Of a stretch of 64,000 nucleotides of DNA, positions 53,626 to 62,889 are shown in pieces. How positions within the stretch are numbered: position 1 is the stretch's first letter; each line of letters opens with the position of its first letter. The position numbers were made by a program, and so were the translations under genes. Under the pieces are notes generated by a model. It ran no database searches. It saw only the letters and a program-made list of their open reading frames with translations, and was not told the DNA's origin. Source of the stretch: MGBC163016 sp964462135 (GTDB lineage: Bacteria > Actinomycetota > Coriobacteriia > Coriobacteriales > Eggerthellaceae); NCBI GenBank assembly GCA_964462135.1, contig CAYWWK010000001.1:173248-237247 (forward strand), given 5' to 3'.

Positions 53626-54396
53626 ATGGATCTTCTGTACGACATGCATTGCCACGTGGATTTCGCCGAAGAGGCAAAGGGTATCGTTGCCCAATCCGCC
53701 CAAGCCAACATCAAGGCACTCAGCTGCACGGTGACGCCCTCAAGCTTCGTCTCCGACATCGACCAGTTCGCGGGCTTCGAGAACATCACCTTCGCGCTGG
53801 GACTGCACCCATGGTGGGTGGCGGACCGAAGGGCAAGCGAGGTTGACATCGCACACTTCATCTCATTGCTTCCTGAGGCTCCCTTCGTGGGCGAGATAGG
53901 GCTTGACCTGTCGGGGGTCCGCAAGGAAACGAAGGACGACCAGATCAGGGTGCTCACCCGGCTGCTGCAGGCAATCCAGGAGGCTGGGGACGGCCGGGTC
54001 ATCACATTCCACGGCGTTCGCAGTGCAAGCATGCTGCTGGACATTCTGGAGAGCATGCAGGTTGCGAAGGGCAACCGGTGCCTTCTGCATTGGTTCCAGG
54101 GATCTCCTGAGGAGTTCGGCCGTGCGGTCAGCATGGGAATGAGCTTCTCTGTGGGCATGCGCATGCTTGCCACGCCGAAAGGCACCCTGTTCGCTGCAGG
54201 CATCCCAGACGAGCAATTGCTCTTGGAAACCGATGAGCCAGCTCACGAGGGAAGCGTTTGGAGCATAGGGGCTTGGAGGGAAGAGCTTGAGAACACGCTG
54301 GTGTCCCTTGCATCCCTCAGGGAATGCAGCCCCCAGCATCTGGGCGAGGTCCTCACTCGCAATTCCGAGTCGCTTCTGCTGTATCCCTTTGCCTGA
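53626..54396 (+). CDS. TatD-family hydrolase
   Basis: The start MDLLYDMHCHVDFAEEAKGI at 53626 follows AAGGAGAG; the frame is open from 53482 but that part is not conserved. The 256-residue product has the metal site HCHVDF, ALGLHPWW, FVGEIGLDLS, VITFHG, LHWFQGS and LLLETDEP. These are metal-dependent hydrolases, often DNases acting on 3' ends. Divergence from classical TatD is marked in the middle, so substrate is open. Confidence 0.86.
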   Translation: MDLLYDMHCHVDFAEEAKGIVAQSAQANIKALSCTVTPSSFVSDIDQFAGFENITFALGLHPWWVADRRASEVDIAHFISLLPEAPFVGEIGLDLSGVRKETKDDQIRVLTRLLQAIQEAGDGRVITFHGVRSASMLLDILESMQVAKGNRCLLHWFQGSPEEFGRAVSMGMSFSVGMRMLATPKGTLFAAGIPDEQLLLETDEPAHEGSVWSIGAWREELENTLVSLASLRECSPQHLGEVLTRNSESLLLYPFA

Positions 54397-54433
54397 TATC
54401 ACAGGTTCTGCTACGTGCTGAGACTCCTTCGGG

Positions 54434-54475
54434 TATCATAGCCATCACGCGCAGACAGGGCCCTCTGGGCCCTTT
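54434..54475 (+). promoter_or_regulatory. Promoter and leader hairpin of aroQ-aroF
   Basis: TATCAT at 54434-54439 is a possible -10. A perfect hairpin AGGGCCC-TCT-GGGCCCT (54457-54473) followed by TT stands about ten bases after the expected start of transcription and 35 before the aroQ ATG. It could slow or stop transcription, or protect the RNA end. No leader peptide was seen. Confidence 0.4.
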
Positions 54476-54508
54476 GAGCGCTAAGGATTTGATCCGAAAG
54501 GATGAAAG

Positions 54509-54790
54509 ATGCCAGATCAGAACCAGGCATTCGAGGAGATCGAGAAGCATCGCCGCTCTATCGATGAGATCGATGAGCAGCTGGTGGAGCTCCTCAACAA
54601 GCGCGCAGGTCATTCGTTGGTGATCCGCGGGCTGAAACCCGAGGCCAAGATGGGCCTTTTCGACGCACGTCGCGAAGAGGAGATCTTGACGAAGGTGGCA
54701 AGCATGAATGACGGACCTCTCTACAACGAGAACCTTCGGGAGATCTACTCGACCATCTTGAAGGTCATGAAGGAGACGCCGTCAGTATGA
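54509..54790 (+). CDS. aroQ: Chorismate mutase, AroQ type
   Basis: A 93-residue helical protein with GAAAGGATGAAAG before the ATG. The AroQ pattern is clear: HRRSIDEIDEQLVELLNKRA with the catalytic arginine, LVIRGLKPEAKMGLFDARRE and the final helix LREIYSTILKVM. It converts chorismate to prephenate for tyrosine and phenylalanine. The stop overlaps the DAHP synthase start (ATGA), so first and branch enzymes of aromatic synthesis are coupled and may form a complex. Confidence 0.92.
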   Translation: MPDQNQAFEEIEKHRRSIDEIDEQLVELLNKRAGHSLVIRGLKPEAKMGLFDARREEEILTKVASMNDGPLYNENLREIYSTILKVMKETPSV

Positions 54791-55587
54791 ACCAGGAAAC
54801 CATACCACCCATCCCTGATCTGGGTCAGCGCACCGATGAGATAACCATCTACGCTGGTCCCTGTTCAGTTGAGTCCGCCGAGCAATTCGATGAAGTGGCC
54901 GAGTGCATCAAGGGTCTGGGACTGCACTGGATCCGTGGCGGCGCGTTCAAGCCCCGCACGAACCCCCATTCCTTCCAAGGCCTGGGCGAAGAGGCGCTCA
55001 GGATCATGAAGGAGACGGGCGATGCCCATGGTCTGCTCACGTTGACCGAGGTCATGGACTCAGCCCATTGCGATCTGGTCCATTCCTATGTGGACGGCCT
55101 GCAGGTGGGGGCGCGCAATTTCCAGAATTTCTCCCTGTTGAAGAAGATCGGACAGGTCACGGCAGAATCCCACAAGATGGTCCTCTACAAGCGTGGATTC
55201 GCGGGCACGGTTGCCGAATGGCTGGCCGCCTGTGACTACATCTCCGATTGCGGGAACCAGAACATCGTGCTGTGCGAGCGCGGCATTCGCACGTTCGAGA
55301 CTGCCACGCGCTTCACGCTTGACATCGCGGCGGTGCCGGTCATCCACAAGCAATCGCTCTACCCGGTCTGCATCGATGTCTCCCATCCGGCCGGACAGCG
55401 TGACTTGGTCCCCGCCTTGGCGAAGGCGGCGGTGGCGGCAGGTGCCGACAGTCTGATGATCGAGGTTCACCCGAATCCGCCCGCCGCATTGTCTGATGGC
55501 CCTCAGCAGCTGACCCCTGCCCAGTTCGAGGTATTGGTCTCAGAGCTGCGCCAGATTGCAGACGTGCTGGGCAAGAAGATCGTATGA
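54787..55587 (+). CDS. aroF: 3-deoxy-7-phosphoheptulonate (DAHP) synthase, type I-beta
   Basis: A 266-residue enzyme of the short KDO8P-like class. Motifs: YAGPCSVESAEQFDEVAE, WIRGGAFKPRTNPHSFQGLG, LQVGARNFQNFSLLKKIG, LYKRGFAGTVAEWLAACDYI and CIDVSHPAGQRDLV. It joins phosphoenolpyruvate and erythrose-4-phosphate in the first shikimate step. It has no regulatory domain of its own; fused or coupled chorismate mutase commonly gives feedback in this class. Confidence 0.95.
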   Translation: MNQETIPPIPDLGQRTDEITIYAGPCSVESAEQFDEVAECIKGLGLHWIRGGAFKPRTNPHSFQGLGEEALRIMKETGDAHGLLTLTEVMDSAHCDLVHSYVDGLQVGARNFQNFSLLKKIGQVTAESHKMVLYKRGFAGTVAEWLAACDYISDCGNQNIVLCERGIRTFETATRFTLDIAAVPVIHKQSLYPVCIDVSHPAGQRDLVPALAKAAVAAGADSLMIEVHPNPPAALSDGPQQLTPAQFEVLVSELRQIADVLGKKIV

Positions 55588-55616
55588 TCTGAGCAATCCA
55601 TGGAGGAAGATCAGTT

Positions 55617-57953
55617 TTGCCTATCGATATAGAATCGCTGAATCCGCCTCAGCAGGAAGCGGTCCTCACCACCGAGGGACCGCTTCTTGTTCTTGCTGGC
55701 GCGGGATCGGGTAAGACGCGCGTGCTTACCTATCGCATCGCCCATATGATCGAATCGGGAGTGGCTGAGCCGTGGGAGATGCTGGCCATCACCTTCACCA
55801 ACAAGGCAGCCGCTGAGATGCGTGAGAGGCTCTCATCGCTCATCGGCGGGAGGGTCCGGGGCATGTGGGTGTCCACCTTCCACAGCATGTGCGTGCGCAT
55901 CCTGCGAGCCGATGCCGAGAAGATAGGCTTCACGCGCACCTTCACCATCTACGATACCGATGACCAGAAGCGGTTGGTGAAGACCATCATGGCGGAGCTT
56001 GACCTGAATCCGAAGGTGTTCCAACCCGCCGGCATCATAGCGAGGATATCCAAGGCGAAGAACGAACTCGTCGTTGCCGGGGAATTCGCAGATGAGGCGG
56101 TGGATATGATGGACAAGGCGGCGGCACGGGTCTATGAGGCCTACCAAAGCCGTCTGCGCGCGGCCAACGCCATGGACTTCGATGATCTTCTGATGTACAC
56201 GTATCTTCTGTTCAGGCATCACCCTGAGGTGTTGAAGGCCTACCAAGGCCGCTTCAAGTACATCCTGGTGGACGAGTATCAGGATACCAACCATGCTCAA
56301 TACGCCATCACCCAGCTGCTTGCTTCCAAGATGCGTAACATTATGGTGGTGGGCGACGATGACCAGTCCATCTATTCGTGGCGAGGGGCCGACATCCGCA
56401 ACATCCTCGAGTTCGAGCAGGATTACCCCGAAGCGAAGACGGTGAAGCTGGAGCAGAACTACCGTTCGACGGGTACCATCCTCAAGGCTGCCAACGAGGT
56501 CATCTCCCACAACTCCTCGCGCAAGGAGAAGCGCCTGTTCACTGATCAGGGTGACGGCGAGAAGATATCGGTCTATGTGGCCGCCGATGAACGTGATGAG
56601 GGACGATGGATAGCCGGTGAGATGGAAAAGCTCCACGAAGGAGGCAGGCGCTACAGCCAATTGGCGCTCTTCTACCGCACCAATGCGCAATCGCGCGTGC
56701 TTGAGGACATGCTTCTGCGCGCAGGGGTGCCCTATCGCATCGTGGGAGGCACGAAGTTCTTCGATCGTGCTGAGATACGCCATGTCATGGCATACCTTTC
56801 CCTGGTAGACAACCCCGCTGATGACATGGCATTCGAGCGCATCGTGAACGTGCCGCGCCGTGGCATCGGAGCCACCACGCTCGAACGCATCCGCTCGTTC
56901 GCCAACCAGCTGCACATGCCGCTCTCAGCGGCTGCAGAGATGCTCTTGGTTGACGAGGACGTGCGTCCCGCCGTCAAGCGATCACTGGGAGAGCTGCTGG
57001 AGATATTCCGCCAGGCCCGCACCTATACGGGTGATCTTCGCAAGGTCATAGAGCGCATCGTGGAGGATTCCGGTCTCATACAGGCCTATGAGGCTGAGGG
57101 CACCGATGAGGCCATGGCTCGTATCGAGAACATCAAGGAGTTCTTCGGCGTGGTGTCCGAATTCGCTGACAGTCACTCGTCTGAAGACGCCCTGTACGCG
57201 CCGCCCCGGTCCGAGGAAGCGGCAGTCGAAGAGGAGCCCGTGCGGGAATTGCGCGGCGACTCCCTTCCTGATTTCCTTGAATGGGTGCGACTCCGCACCG
57301 ACCTGGATTCGGTGGCTGAAGGAGGGGATGCCGTCACGCTGATGACGGTACACTCCTCAAAGGGGCTCGAATTCGACACTGTCTTCGTGGCGGGTATGGA
57401 AGAGGGCATCTTCCCCCATATGACCTCCATCTCCGAGGCGTCAGGATACGAGGAGGAACGCAGGCTTGCCTACGTGGCCATCACCCGTGCGCGCAAGAAG
57501 CTCTATCTCAGCTGCGCTCAGACCCGCAAGCTCTATGGACAGACGAATGCGAACCAGATATCCAGCTTCCTGCGTGATATCCCGCAGGATCTGCGCGAAA
57601 CGAAAGGATTGGGCTCTGCGGGCTTCTCAGGCAGCGGGTGGGAGAAGCGAGGAAGCAGACGCGGCATCTCTGGTTCTGGTACCGAAGCTGGTGGCGGAGG
57701 CGTATTCGGTCAGTCCAGCGCCTCGGGTTCCCGGGGGCGGTCGTGGGCATCCTCGGAGCGCGGTACCAATGCGCAAGGCAAGCGATCGGGCGCGAAGGAG
57801 ACCTTCAAGACCGGGGACACCGTCGACCACAAGACCTTTGGCCGTGGAACCGTGGTGAAGGCGGCAGGGGATGTCATCTACGTGAAGTTCAAGAAGACCA
57901 ACGCCACGAAGAAGCTTTTGAAGGATTACGCTCCCATCGTGAAGATCGGTTGA
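55617..57953 (+). CDS. pcrA: ATP-dependent DNA helicase PcrA/UvrD
   Basis: The TTG at 55617 has GGAGGAAG upstream. The 778-residue superfamily 1 helicase begins IESLNPPQQEAVLTTEG and has Walker A LAGAGSGKTRVLTYRI, TFTNKAAAEMRERL, VDEYQDTNHAQY, GDDDQSIYSWRGAD, LEQNYRSTGTIL, TVHSSKGLEFDTVFVAG and YVAITRARKKLYL. A glycine- and serine-rich linker leads to a C-terminal tudor-like end (GDTVDHKTFGRGTVV) that in Bacillus PcrA contacts RNA polymerase. It unwinds 3' to 5' in repair and replication. Confidence 0.95.
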   Translation: MPIDIESLNPPQQEAVLTTEGPLLVLAGAGSGKTRVLTYRIAHMIESGVAEPWEMLAITFTNKAAAEMRERLSSLIGGRVRGMWVSTFHSMCVRILRADAEKIGFTRTFTIYDTDDQKRLVKTIMAELDLNPKVFQPAGIIARISKAKNELVVAGEFADEAVDMMDKAAARVYEAYQSRLRAANAMDFDDLLMYTYLLFRHHPEVLKAYQGRFKYILVDEYQDTNHAQYAITQLLASKMRNIMVVGDDDQSIYSWRGADIRNILEFEQDYPEAKTVKLEQNYRSTGTILKAANEVISHNSSRKEKRLFTDQGDGEKISVYVAADERDEGRWIAGEMEKLHEGGRRYSQLALFYRTNAQSRVLEDMLLRAGVPYRIVGGTKFFDRAEIRHVMAYLSLVDNPADDMAFERIVNVPRRGIGATTLERIRSFANQLHMPLSAAAEMLLVDEDVRPAVKRSLGELLEIFRQARTYTGDLRKVIERIVEDSGLIQAYEAEGTDEAMARIENIKEFFGVVSEFADSHSSEDALYAPPRSEEAAVEEEPVRELRGDSLPDFLEWVRLRTDLDSVAEGGDAVTLMTVHSSKGLEFDTVFVAGMEEGIFPHMTSISEASGYEEERRLAYVAITRARKKLYLSCAQTRKLYGQTNANQISSFLRDIPQDLRETKGLGSAGFSGSGWEKRGSRRGISGSGTEAGGGGVFGQSSASGSRGRSWASSERGTNAQGKRSGAKETFKTGDTVDHKTFGRGTVVKAAGDVIYVKFKKTNATKKLLKDYAPIVKIG

Positions 57954-57987
57954 TGCCCTTTTCTCTCGCCAACGCTTCGGGCATCTC

Positions 57988-58021
57988 CTTCCGCCTTCGT
58001 TGGGGTGTTCGAAGACGGAAG
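57988..58021 (+). terminator. Hairpin after pcrA
   Basis: CTTCCGCCTTCG and CGAAGACGGAAG pair over 11 positions with one mismatch around a ten-base loop. It follows the pcrA stop by 34 bases. No T run follows, so it may be a REP-like element; its arms echo the CCTTCG/CGAAGG units seen elsewhere. Confidence 0.45.
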
Positions 58022-58066
58022 CCTTCGCTACACTGACAGGAGAAGGCAAGAGAAGAAGGAGCGAAG

Positions 58067-59422
58067 ATGCCAAGACCTGTGATCGTCGTGGGACACAAGA
58101 ACCCCGACAATGATTCCATCAGCTCGGCGGTGGGCTATGCCCATCTCAAGAATGAACTTGCTCGAAGAGCTGGAAGTGGTGAGGTCTTCATCCCCGCACG
58201 GCTTGGTGCATTGCCACCGGAAAGCGCGTGGGTACTCGATCGCTATCAAGTGGAACCACCGCGGCTGATCGGTCACGTCCATACGCGTGTGAGCGATGTC
58301 ATGACTCCTGAGCCCATCACCATCAATCAGCACGCCAGCATGCTGGAGGCCGGACGCACGCTGCGCCAGCACAACATCAGATCGCTGGTGGTAGAAGACG
58401 AGCAGGGGCTTTTCCAAGGGCTCATCTCGACGAGGGCCATTGCCGAGCGCTACATGGCGGCGACGGATGCCTTGGATGACGCAAGCCCTGAATCCACGAT
58501 GGCCGTGGCCACCTCCCTCATCGAATCCCTTTCCCAGAAGGTCTCTGAGCTCATGTTCACGAACGTCATCAAGCTTGAAGAGGAGAATGTCCTGCAGGAT
58601 GTCGTGGACGACATGATTGCGAGTGACCTTCGCGAAGCGGTGGTGCTTGACGAGGTGGGTCATGCGGTGGGCATCGTCACGCGATCCGATGTCGCCACGC
58701 CTCTGAAACGGCGCGTCATCCTGGTTGACCACAACGAGGTGAACCAAGCGGCTGCCGGCATCGGTGAGGCGGACATCCTCGAGATCATCGATCATCATCG
58801 CGTGGCGGATGTCTCCACGGCCAATCCCATCAAGTTCATCAATCGGCCCATCGGCTCCACAGCCACGATCGTCTCACTTGAGTTCCAGGATCATGGGATT
58901 GACATTCCAGAAGGCATTGCGGCAGTGCTGCTTTCGGCCATCATGACGGATACCGTCATCTTGAAATCTCCCACCGCAACGCCGGTGGATGCCAAGCAGG
59001 CAGACCATCTCGCCCAGATCGTCGGCGTCAAGCCTGAGGAATTCGGACTTGAGGTCTTCCGTGCACGCGGTGGCGATGCCGACATGCCGGCGGAAGAGCT
59101 GGTCGAAGCGGATTCCAAGGAATTCCAGCTTGATGACAAGACCATACTCATCGCTCAGCATGAGACCGTGGATCTTGCGGCGGTCATGGAGCGCGAACAG
59201 GAATTGCGCGAACACATGCGAAAGCTTCTGAAAGACAAGGGGTATGAGACAGTGGTGCTGATGGCCACCGACATCCTGGCAGAGGGCACACAGCTGCTTG
59301 CGGAAGGCAATCGCAAGATCGTGAATCGCGCGTTCGGTATCGAGTGCACAGGTCAAGGCGGAACATGGATGCCGGGTGTGCTCTCGCGCAAGAAGCAGGT
59401 GGCGGCAAGGATCTTAGGATAG
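58067..59422 (+). CDS. ppaC: CBS-domain manganese-dependent inorganic pyrophosphatase
   Basis: A 451-residue family II pyrophosphatase. The DHH domain begins VIVVGHKNPDNDSISSAVGY and continues at ILVDHNE (about 219) and IIDHHRVADV (about 240). Two CBS domains are inserted between (VSDVMTPEPITIN from residue 75; VSELMFTNVIKLEEENV about 160-210). The DHHA2 domain ends the protein. CBS domains in such enzymes bind adenine nucleotides and control activity. There is no DRTGG domain, which some relatives have. The fourth conserved position is PDND rather than the usual PDTD. It removes PPi, also the likely donor of the window's phosphofructokinase. Confidence 0.93.
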   Translation: MPRPVIVVGHKNPDNDSISSAVGYAHLKNELARRAGSGEVFIPARLGALPPESAWVLDRYQVEPPRLIGHVHTRVSDVMTPEPITINQHASMLEAGRTLRQHNIRSLVVEDEQGLFQGLISTRAIAERYMAATDALDDASPESTMAVATSLIESLSQKVSELMFTNVIKLEEENVLQDVVDDMIASDLREAVVLDEVGHAVGIVTRSDVATPLKRRVILVDHNEVNQAAAGIGEADILEIIDHHRVADVSTANPIKFINRPIGSTATIVSLEFQDHGIDIPEGIAAVLLSAIMTDTVILKSPTATPVDAKQADHLAQIVGVKPEEFGLEVFRARGGDADMPAEELVEADSKEFQLDDKTILIAQHETVDLAAVMEREQELREHMRKLLKDKGYETVVLMATDILAEGTQLLAEGNRKIVNRAFGIECTGQGGTWMPGVLSRKKQVAARILG

Positions 59423-59425
59423 GGT

Positions 59426-60550
59426 ATGGGCGCTGAAAGACTGCTTGGCCTCTTCGAGAGGCTCGTTGCCATAGAAAGTCCCTCTTGGCATGAGGCCGAA
59501 ATGGCCAAGGCCTGCAAGGAGGAACTGGAGCAGCTGGGATTTGATGTTTCGTTCGATGGCTCGGCACGTGTCACGGGTTCCGATACGGGAAACCTCATTG
59601 CATACCGGAAAGGCGATGCAGCTGGAGCAGTGGCATTCTCCGCCCACATGGATACGGTGAAGCCTTGCGAGGACATCCAGATATGCCGGATTGAGGATGA
59701 GCGCGGAGAGGTGCTCTGCTCTGAAGGGGCAACGATCCTCTCGGCTGATGACAAGGCGGGGGTAGCCGCCATCTTCGAAGGCATCCGCACCGCACTCGAA
59801 GGAGGCCAGAGCCTCCCTGATATCCATGTGCTGCTGATCACGTGCGAAGAGCAGAGTCTGCTGGGTTCAGCCGCATTGAGCCCAGATGATCTGCCCCAGG
59901 GCATCGATTGCTTCGTTCTGGATGCCGATGGTGCACCGGGATCGGTCATCGGAGAGGCTCCGTGCCATCGAACCATGCGTGTCCTCATCAAGGGCAGAAG
60001 CGCGCATGCGGGCGTGGAGCCCGAAGTGGGCATCTCGGCCATCCAGGCAGCTGCTGCGTCTGTCTGCGCGATGGAATTGGGGCGTCTTGACGATGCAACC
60101 ACGGCGAACATCGGCATCATAGAAGGAGGCGTGGCCGTCAACATCGTTCCAGAGGCGTGCAGGCTGGAAGGGGAGTGCCGTTCCATCTTCCCGAAGCGGG
60201 CCGATGAGGTTCAGGAGCAGATGACCGCTGCCGTGCGACAGGCTTGTGAGCGCTTTGGTGCAGAGGCGGACATCACGTGGGAGCAGGACTATCCGGCAGT
60301 GCGGTTCACCTCGGACAGTCCCATCATCAATAAGGCGCGCATTGCCATCGAAGATGCAGGGCTCCCCTTCCAGATGGTGCGGACCGGGGGTGGTGCCGAT
60401 GCCAACAATCTGAATGGCAAAGGCATCAATGCCGTCACGCTGGGCACCGGCATGGCGAACTTCCATTCCACCGACGAGTACATCCGCGTTCAGGACCTCG
60501 TCGATGATGCTCGCTTGGTCTGCGCCCTCATAAAGGCCTACGCTGCCTGA
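59426..60550 (+). CDS. M20-family metallopeptidase (PepT-like)
   Basis: The 374-residue protein starts three bases after the pyrophosphatase stop. Dizinc site: AFSAHMDTVKP, ILSADDKAGVAAIF and LITCEEQSLLGSAAL with the catalytic Glu. The dimerisation lid starts near GRSAHAGVEPEVGISAIQAA. GGGADANNLNGKGINAVTL and FHSTDEYIRVQDL complete the site. Members of the PepT/PepV-like group remove amino acids from small peptides. No signal peptide, so it is cytoplasmic. Confidence 0.9.
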   Translation: MGAERLLGLFERLVAIESPSWHEAEMAKACKEELEQLGFDVSFDGSARVTGSDTGNLIAYRKGDAAGAVAFSAHMDTVKPCEDIQICRIEDERGEVLCSEGATILSADDKAGVAAIFEGIRTALEGGQSLPDIHVLLITCEEQSLLGSAALSPDDLPQGIDCFVLDADGAPGSVIGEAPCHRTMRVLIKGRSAHAGVEPEVGISAIQAAAASVCAMELGRLDDATTANIGIIEGGVAVNIVPEACRLEGECRSIFPKRADEVQEQMTAAVRQACERFGAEADITWEQDYPAVRFTSDSPIINKARIAIEDAGLPFQMVRTGGGADANNLNGKGINAVTLGTGMANFHSTDEYIRVQDLVDDARLVCALIKAYAA

Positions 60551-60584
60551 TGGCGGACCATCAGGTTCGAGGCACAGACTTGTA

Positions 60585-60604
60585 ACGCAGGCTTCAGCCT
60601 GCGT
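60585..60604 (+). repeat. REP-like palindrome
   Basis: ACGCAGGCTTCAGCCTGCGT has nine-base arms around TC and is preceded by TGTA. It belongs to the same family as the units at 34620, 49401 and 52405, with A/T replaced by C/G at the second stem position. Confidence 0.6.
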
Positions 60605-60828
60605 CCCTTGTAAAGGGGACCTGCGATCAACCGGAGAGACAAGGGACAATGATGAGACAAGGGCCACCTCTAACGTCTCCTTGTCGGCCGTGCCCACATA
60701 AGGGTCTTGCCTTGGAGGGCGGTCAACCATCGGGGTCAACTGATTGGAAACAACTGCCTTTGCAGGGGGATCAAGACCGGTCATGGGGGATAATCCATCC
60801 TGAGAAATACGTGAAGGGAGTGGAACCC

Positions 60829-61086
60829 ATGGCCTACCTGCCGAACATCGTCCTGTATTACAAGCCCACCTGTCCCTATTGCCATAAGGTGACAGCCTAT
60901 ATGCAGGATCAGGACATCGCTTGCGAGATGCGCAACACCCTGGAACCCGGCGTGCGGGATGAGCTCATCGCCATCGGCGGGAAGGGTCAGGTGCCGTGTC
61001 TGGTGATCGACGGCCAGCCGCTCTATGAGTCCAACGATATCATCGAGTATCTTCATGGGCTCGTTGCCGCTGACGAGATCGGTTGA
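60829..61086 (+). CDS. Glutaredoxin
   Basis: The ATG at 60829 (MAYLPNIVLYYKPTCPYCHK) has GGGAG upstream; the longer frame is rejected. The 85-residue protein has the active site CPYC, the GQVPCLVIDG cis-proline loop and ESNDIIEYLHGL. It transfers electrons from a low-molecular-weight thiol or a reductase to disulfides. An additional Cys follows the cis-proline. A -10-like GATAAT is at about 60789-60794. Its stop overlaps the next frame. Confidence 0.9.
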   Translation: MAYLPNIVLYYKPTCPYCHKVTAYMQDQDIACEMRNTLEPGVRDELIAIGGKGQVPCLVIDGQPLYESNDIIEYLHGLVAADEIG

Positions 61087-62231
61087 TCGTGGTCATCCTT
61101 GATGAGCCCTTTGCTTCTGAGCCGCTGCTGCAGTGGCTGTCTGGAAGCAAGCATCCGGTCCTTGCCAATGCGTTCGCCTGCCACGTGGCAAATCATACGG
61201 GCTATGCGCTCCATCTCATAGAAGAGGGTGAAGCCATTGAACGGATGGATGCTGGCGAGCGTATCTATACCTGTTCTGAGAATGCCTTGGCGTGGATATT
61301 GGAGCATTCCAGCGACCAGAAGCTCACCGGCGCCATCTCCCTGTTCAAAGACAAGGGGCGCATGCGTGAGCGGCTCGCTTCACTTGCCCCTGACTTCTTC
61401 TACCAGCGCGTTCTTCGCGACGAGCTGGCGAAGGTGTGCGCCCATGATCTGCCCTTTCCCGTCGTATTGAAGCCGAATGTGGGCTTTTGCTCCCTGGGTG
61501 TCTATGTGGTACAGGACGAGGCGGCCTGGATGGCGGCACTGGAGGATATTGCTGCCCATGAACAGCAATGGCGTGCGATGTACCCCGAAAGCGTCATAGG
61601 ATCCCAGGAGTACTTGATCGAAGGCTACATCAAGGGTCAGGAATATGCGCTGGATGCCTACTTCGATGGGGAAGGGGTGCCGCATATCCTCAACCTGTGG
61701 CGGCATGATTTCGCCGATCAAGAGGATACGAGCGACCGACTCTACCTTTCCAGCAAAGCCATCATCGAGGAGGTCTTCGATTCATTTGACCAGTGGCTCA
61801 CCCAAGTGAATGGCATGATAGGTGCGCGGAATTTCTGTGTGCATGTCGAAGCGCGTCGGTTGGAAGATGCCATCGTCCCCATCGAATTCAATCCCCTGCG
61901 CTTCGCAGGATTGGGCGGCACGGACATGGCCTACTACGGGTGTGGCTATCGCACCTACGAATGTTACCTGGATGATCTTCCCCTCGATCTTCGTGCCGTC
62001 TACAAGGCCCATCCAGAGGATGTGTACTCCATGTCGCTTCTGGGAAGCGTTGGTGCAGGGGCCTTCCACTATGAGCGGTTCGCGCGGCGGTTCTCTGACG
62101 TGCTTGCGCTGGTGCGATTCGATGCGCAGAAGACAGGCTCATACGGGTTTCTGTTCCTGCGAACACCCATTGATGATCCTTCCGAGCGCCACTTCGTGCT
62201 CAATGCTGACCTCAGGGACTACCTATCCTGA
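61083..62231 (+). CDS. ATP-grasp enzyme of unknown substrate
   Basis: A 382-residue frame starting at TTG over the glutaredoxin stop; the GTG at 61089 is an alternative. ATP-grasp features are LPFPVVLKPNVGFCSLGVYVV, the metal- and nucleotide-binding EYLIEGYIKGQEYALDAYF, and IVPIEFNPLRFAGLGGTDMAYY near the end. Such enzymes join an acid and an amine or thiol through an acyl phosphate. I cannot name the product. Overlap with glutaredoxin hints at a thiol or peptide ligand, which is speculation. Confidence 0.82.
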   Translation: MIVVILDEPFASEPLLQWLSGSKHPVLANAFACHVANHTGYALHLIEEGEAIERMDAGERIYTCSENALAWILEHSSDQKLTGAISLFKDKGRMRERLASLAPDFFYQRVLRDELAKVCAHDLPFPVVLKPNVGFCSLGVYVVQDEAAWMAALEDIAAHEQQWRAMYPESVIGSQEYLIEGYIKGQEYALDAYFDGEGVPHILNLWRHDFADQEDTSDRLYLSSKAIIEEVFDSFDQWLTQVNGMIGARNFCVHVEARRLEDAIVPIEFNPLRFAGLGGTDMAYYGCGYRTYECYLDDLPLDLRAVYKAHPEDVYSMSLLGSVGAGAFHYERFARRFSDVLALVRFDAQKTGSYGFLFLRTPIDDPSERHFVLNADLRDYLS

Positions 62232-62286
62232 CGGACCTGGGCGCCGTCTGCCGACAATAGTATAGACACTCCCGGTACCGTGGCGT

Positions 62287-62315
62287 TTGACACACGGGGA
62301 AGACATAACTAGTAT
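62287..62315 (+). promoter_or_regulatory. Strong promoter of the str operon
   Basis: TTGACA at 62287-62292 and TAGTAT at 62310-62315 are 17 bases apart. The expected transcription start is near 62322, about 97 bases before rpsL. A strong promoter suits ribosomal protein and elongation factor genes. Confidence 0.8.
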
Positions 62316-62323
62316 GCATCGTC

Positions 62324-62347
62324 GCGCCTGATAGAGGCGCATTTTTT
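62324..62347 (+). terminator. Terminator-like hairpin at the very start of the str transcript
   Basis: GCGCCT-GATAG-AGGCGC then A and six T. It could end transcription coming from the ATP-grasp gene. However, it lies two or so bases after the predicted str start, so str mRNA would begin with this stem, and it may act as an RNA-end stabiliser or early attenuator. Confidence 0.6.
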
Positions 62348-62418
62348 CGCGTGCGCATTCGCGAAGCGCACATGAAAGAGGCAATGCAAGGATAGGGAAT
62401 CAAGAAGGAAGTGAAGAG

Positions 62419-62790
62419 TTGCCTACTATCAACCAGCTGGTCCGCAAGGGCCGCCAGAAGCAAGTAGACAAGAAGAAGACTCCTGCGCTCAAGGGCAATC
62501 CCCAGAAGCGTGGCGTCTGCACCCGTGTCTACACCACCACCCCCAAGAAGCCGAATTCCGCGCTTCGCAAGGTCTGCCGTGTCCGCTTGGTCAACGGCAT
62601 GGAAGTCACCGCATATATCCCGGGTATCGGCCACAACCTGCAGGAGCACTCCATGGTGCTCATCCGTGGTGGCCGTGTGAAGGACCTCCCCGGTGTTCGT
62701 TACAAGGTCATCCGCGGCACGTTGGACTGCGCATCGGTGGACAACCGCATGCAGGCTCGCAGCCGCTATGGAGCCAAGCGCCCGAAGTAA
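62419..62790 (+). CDS. rpsL: 30S ribosomal protein S12
   Basis: The start is TTG (PTIN.LVRKGRQKQ follows), with AAGGAAGTGAAG upstream. The 123-residue product has the conserved decoding-centre segments TPKKPNSALRKVCRVRL and PGIGHNLQEHSMVLIRGGRV, with lysines at the usual streptomycin-resistance positions. It is the first gene of the str operon. Confidence 0.97.
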   Translation: MPTINQLVRKGRQKQVDKKKTPALKGNPQKRGVCTRVYTTTPKKPNSALRKVCRVRLVNGMEVTAYIPGIGHNLQEHSMVLIRGGRVKDLPGVRYKVIRGTLDCASVDNRMQARSRYGAKRPK

Positions 62791-62889
62791 CTGTCGCTAA
62801 GCCGCGCGGGCTGCATGCAGCCTAATGATCGGTGAACCTTGGGCGTGAGGTGCCGACTCGGAAGCGCGCAGAAGAGAAGGAGCATTCCT

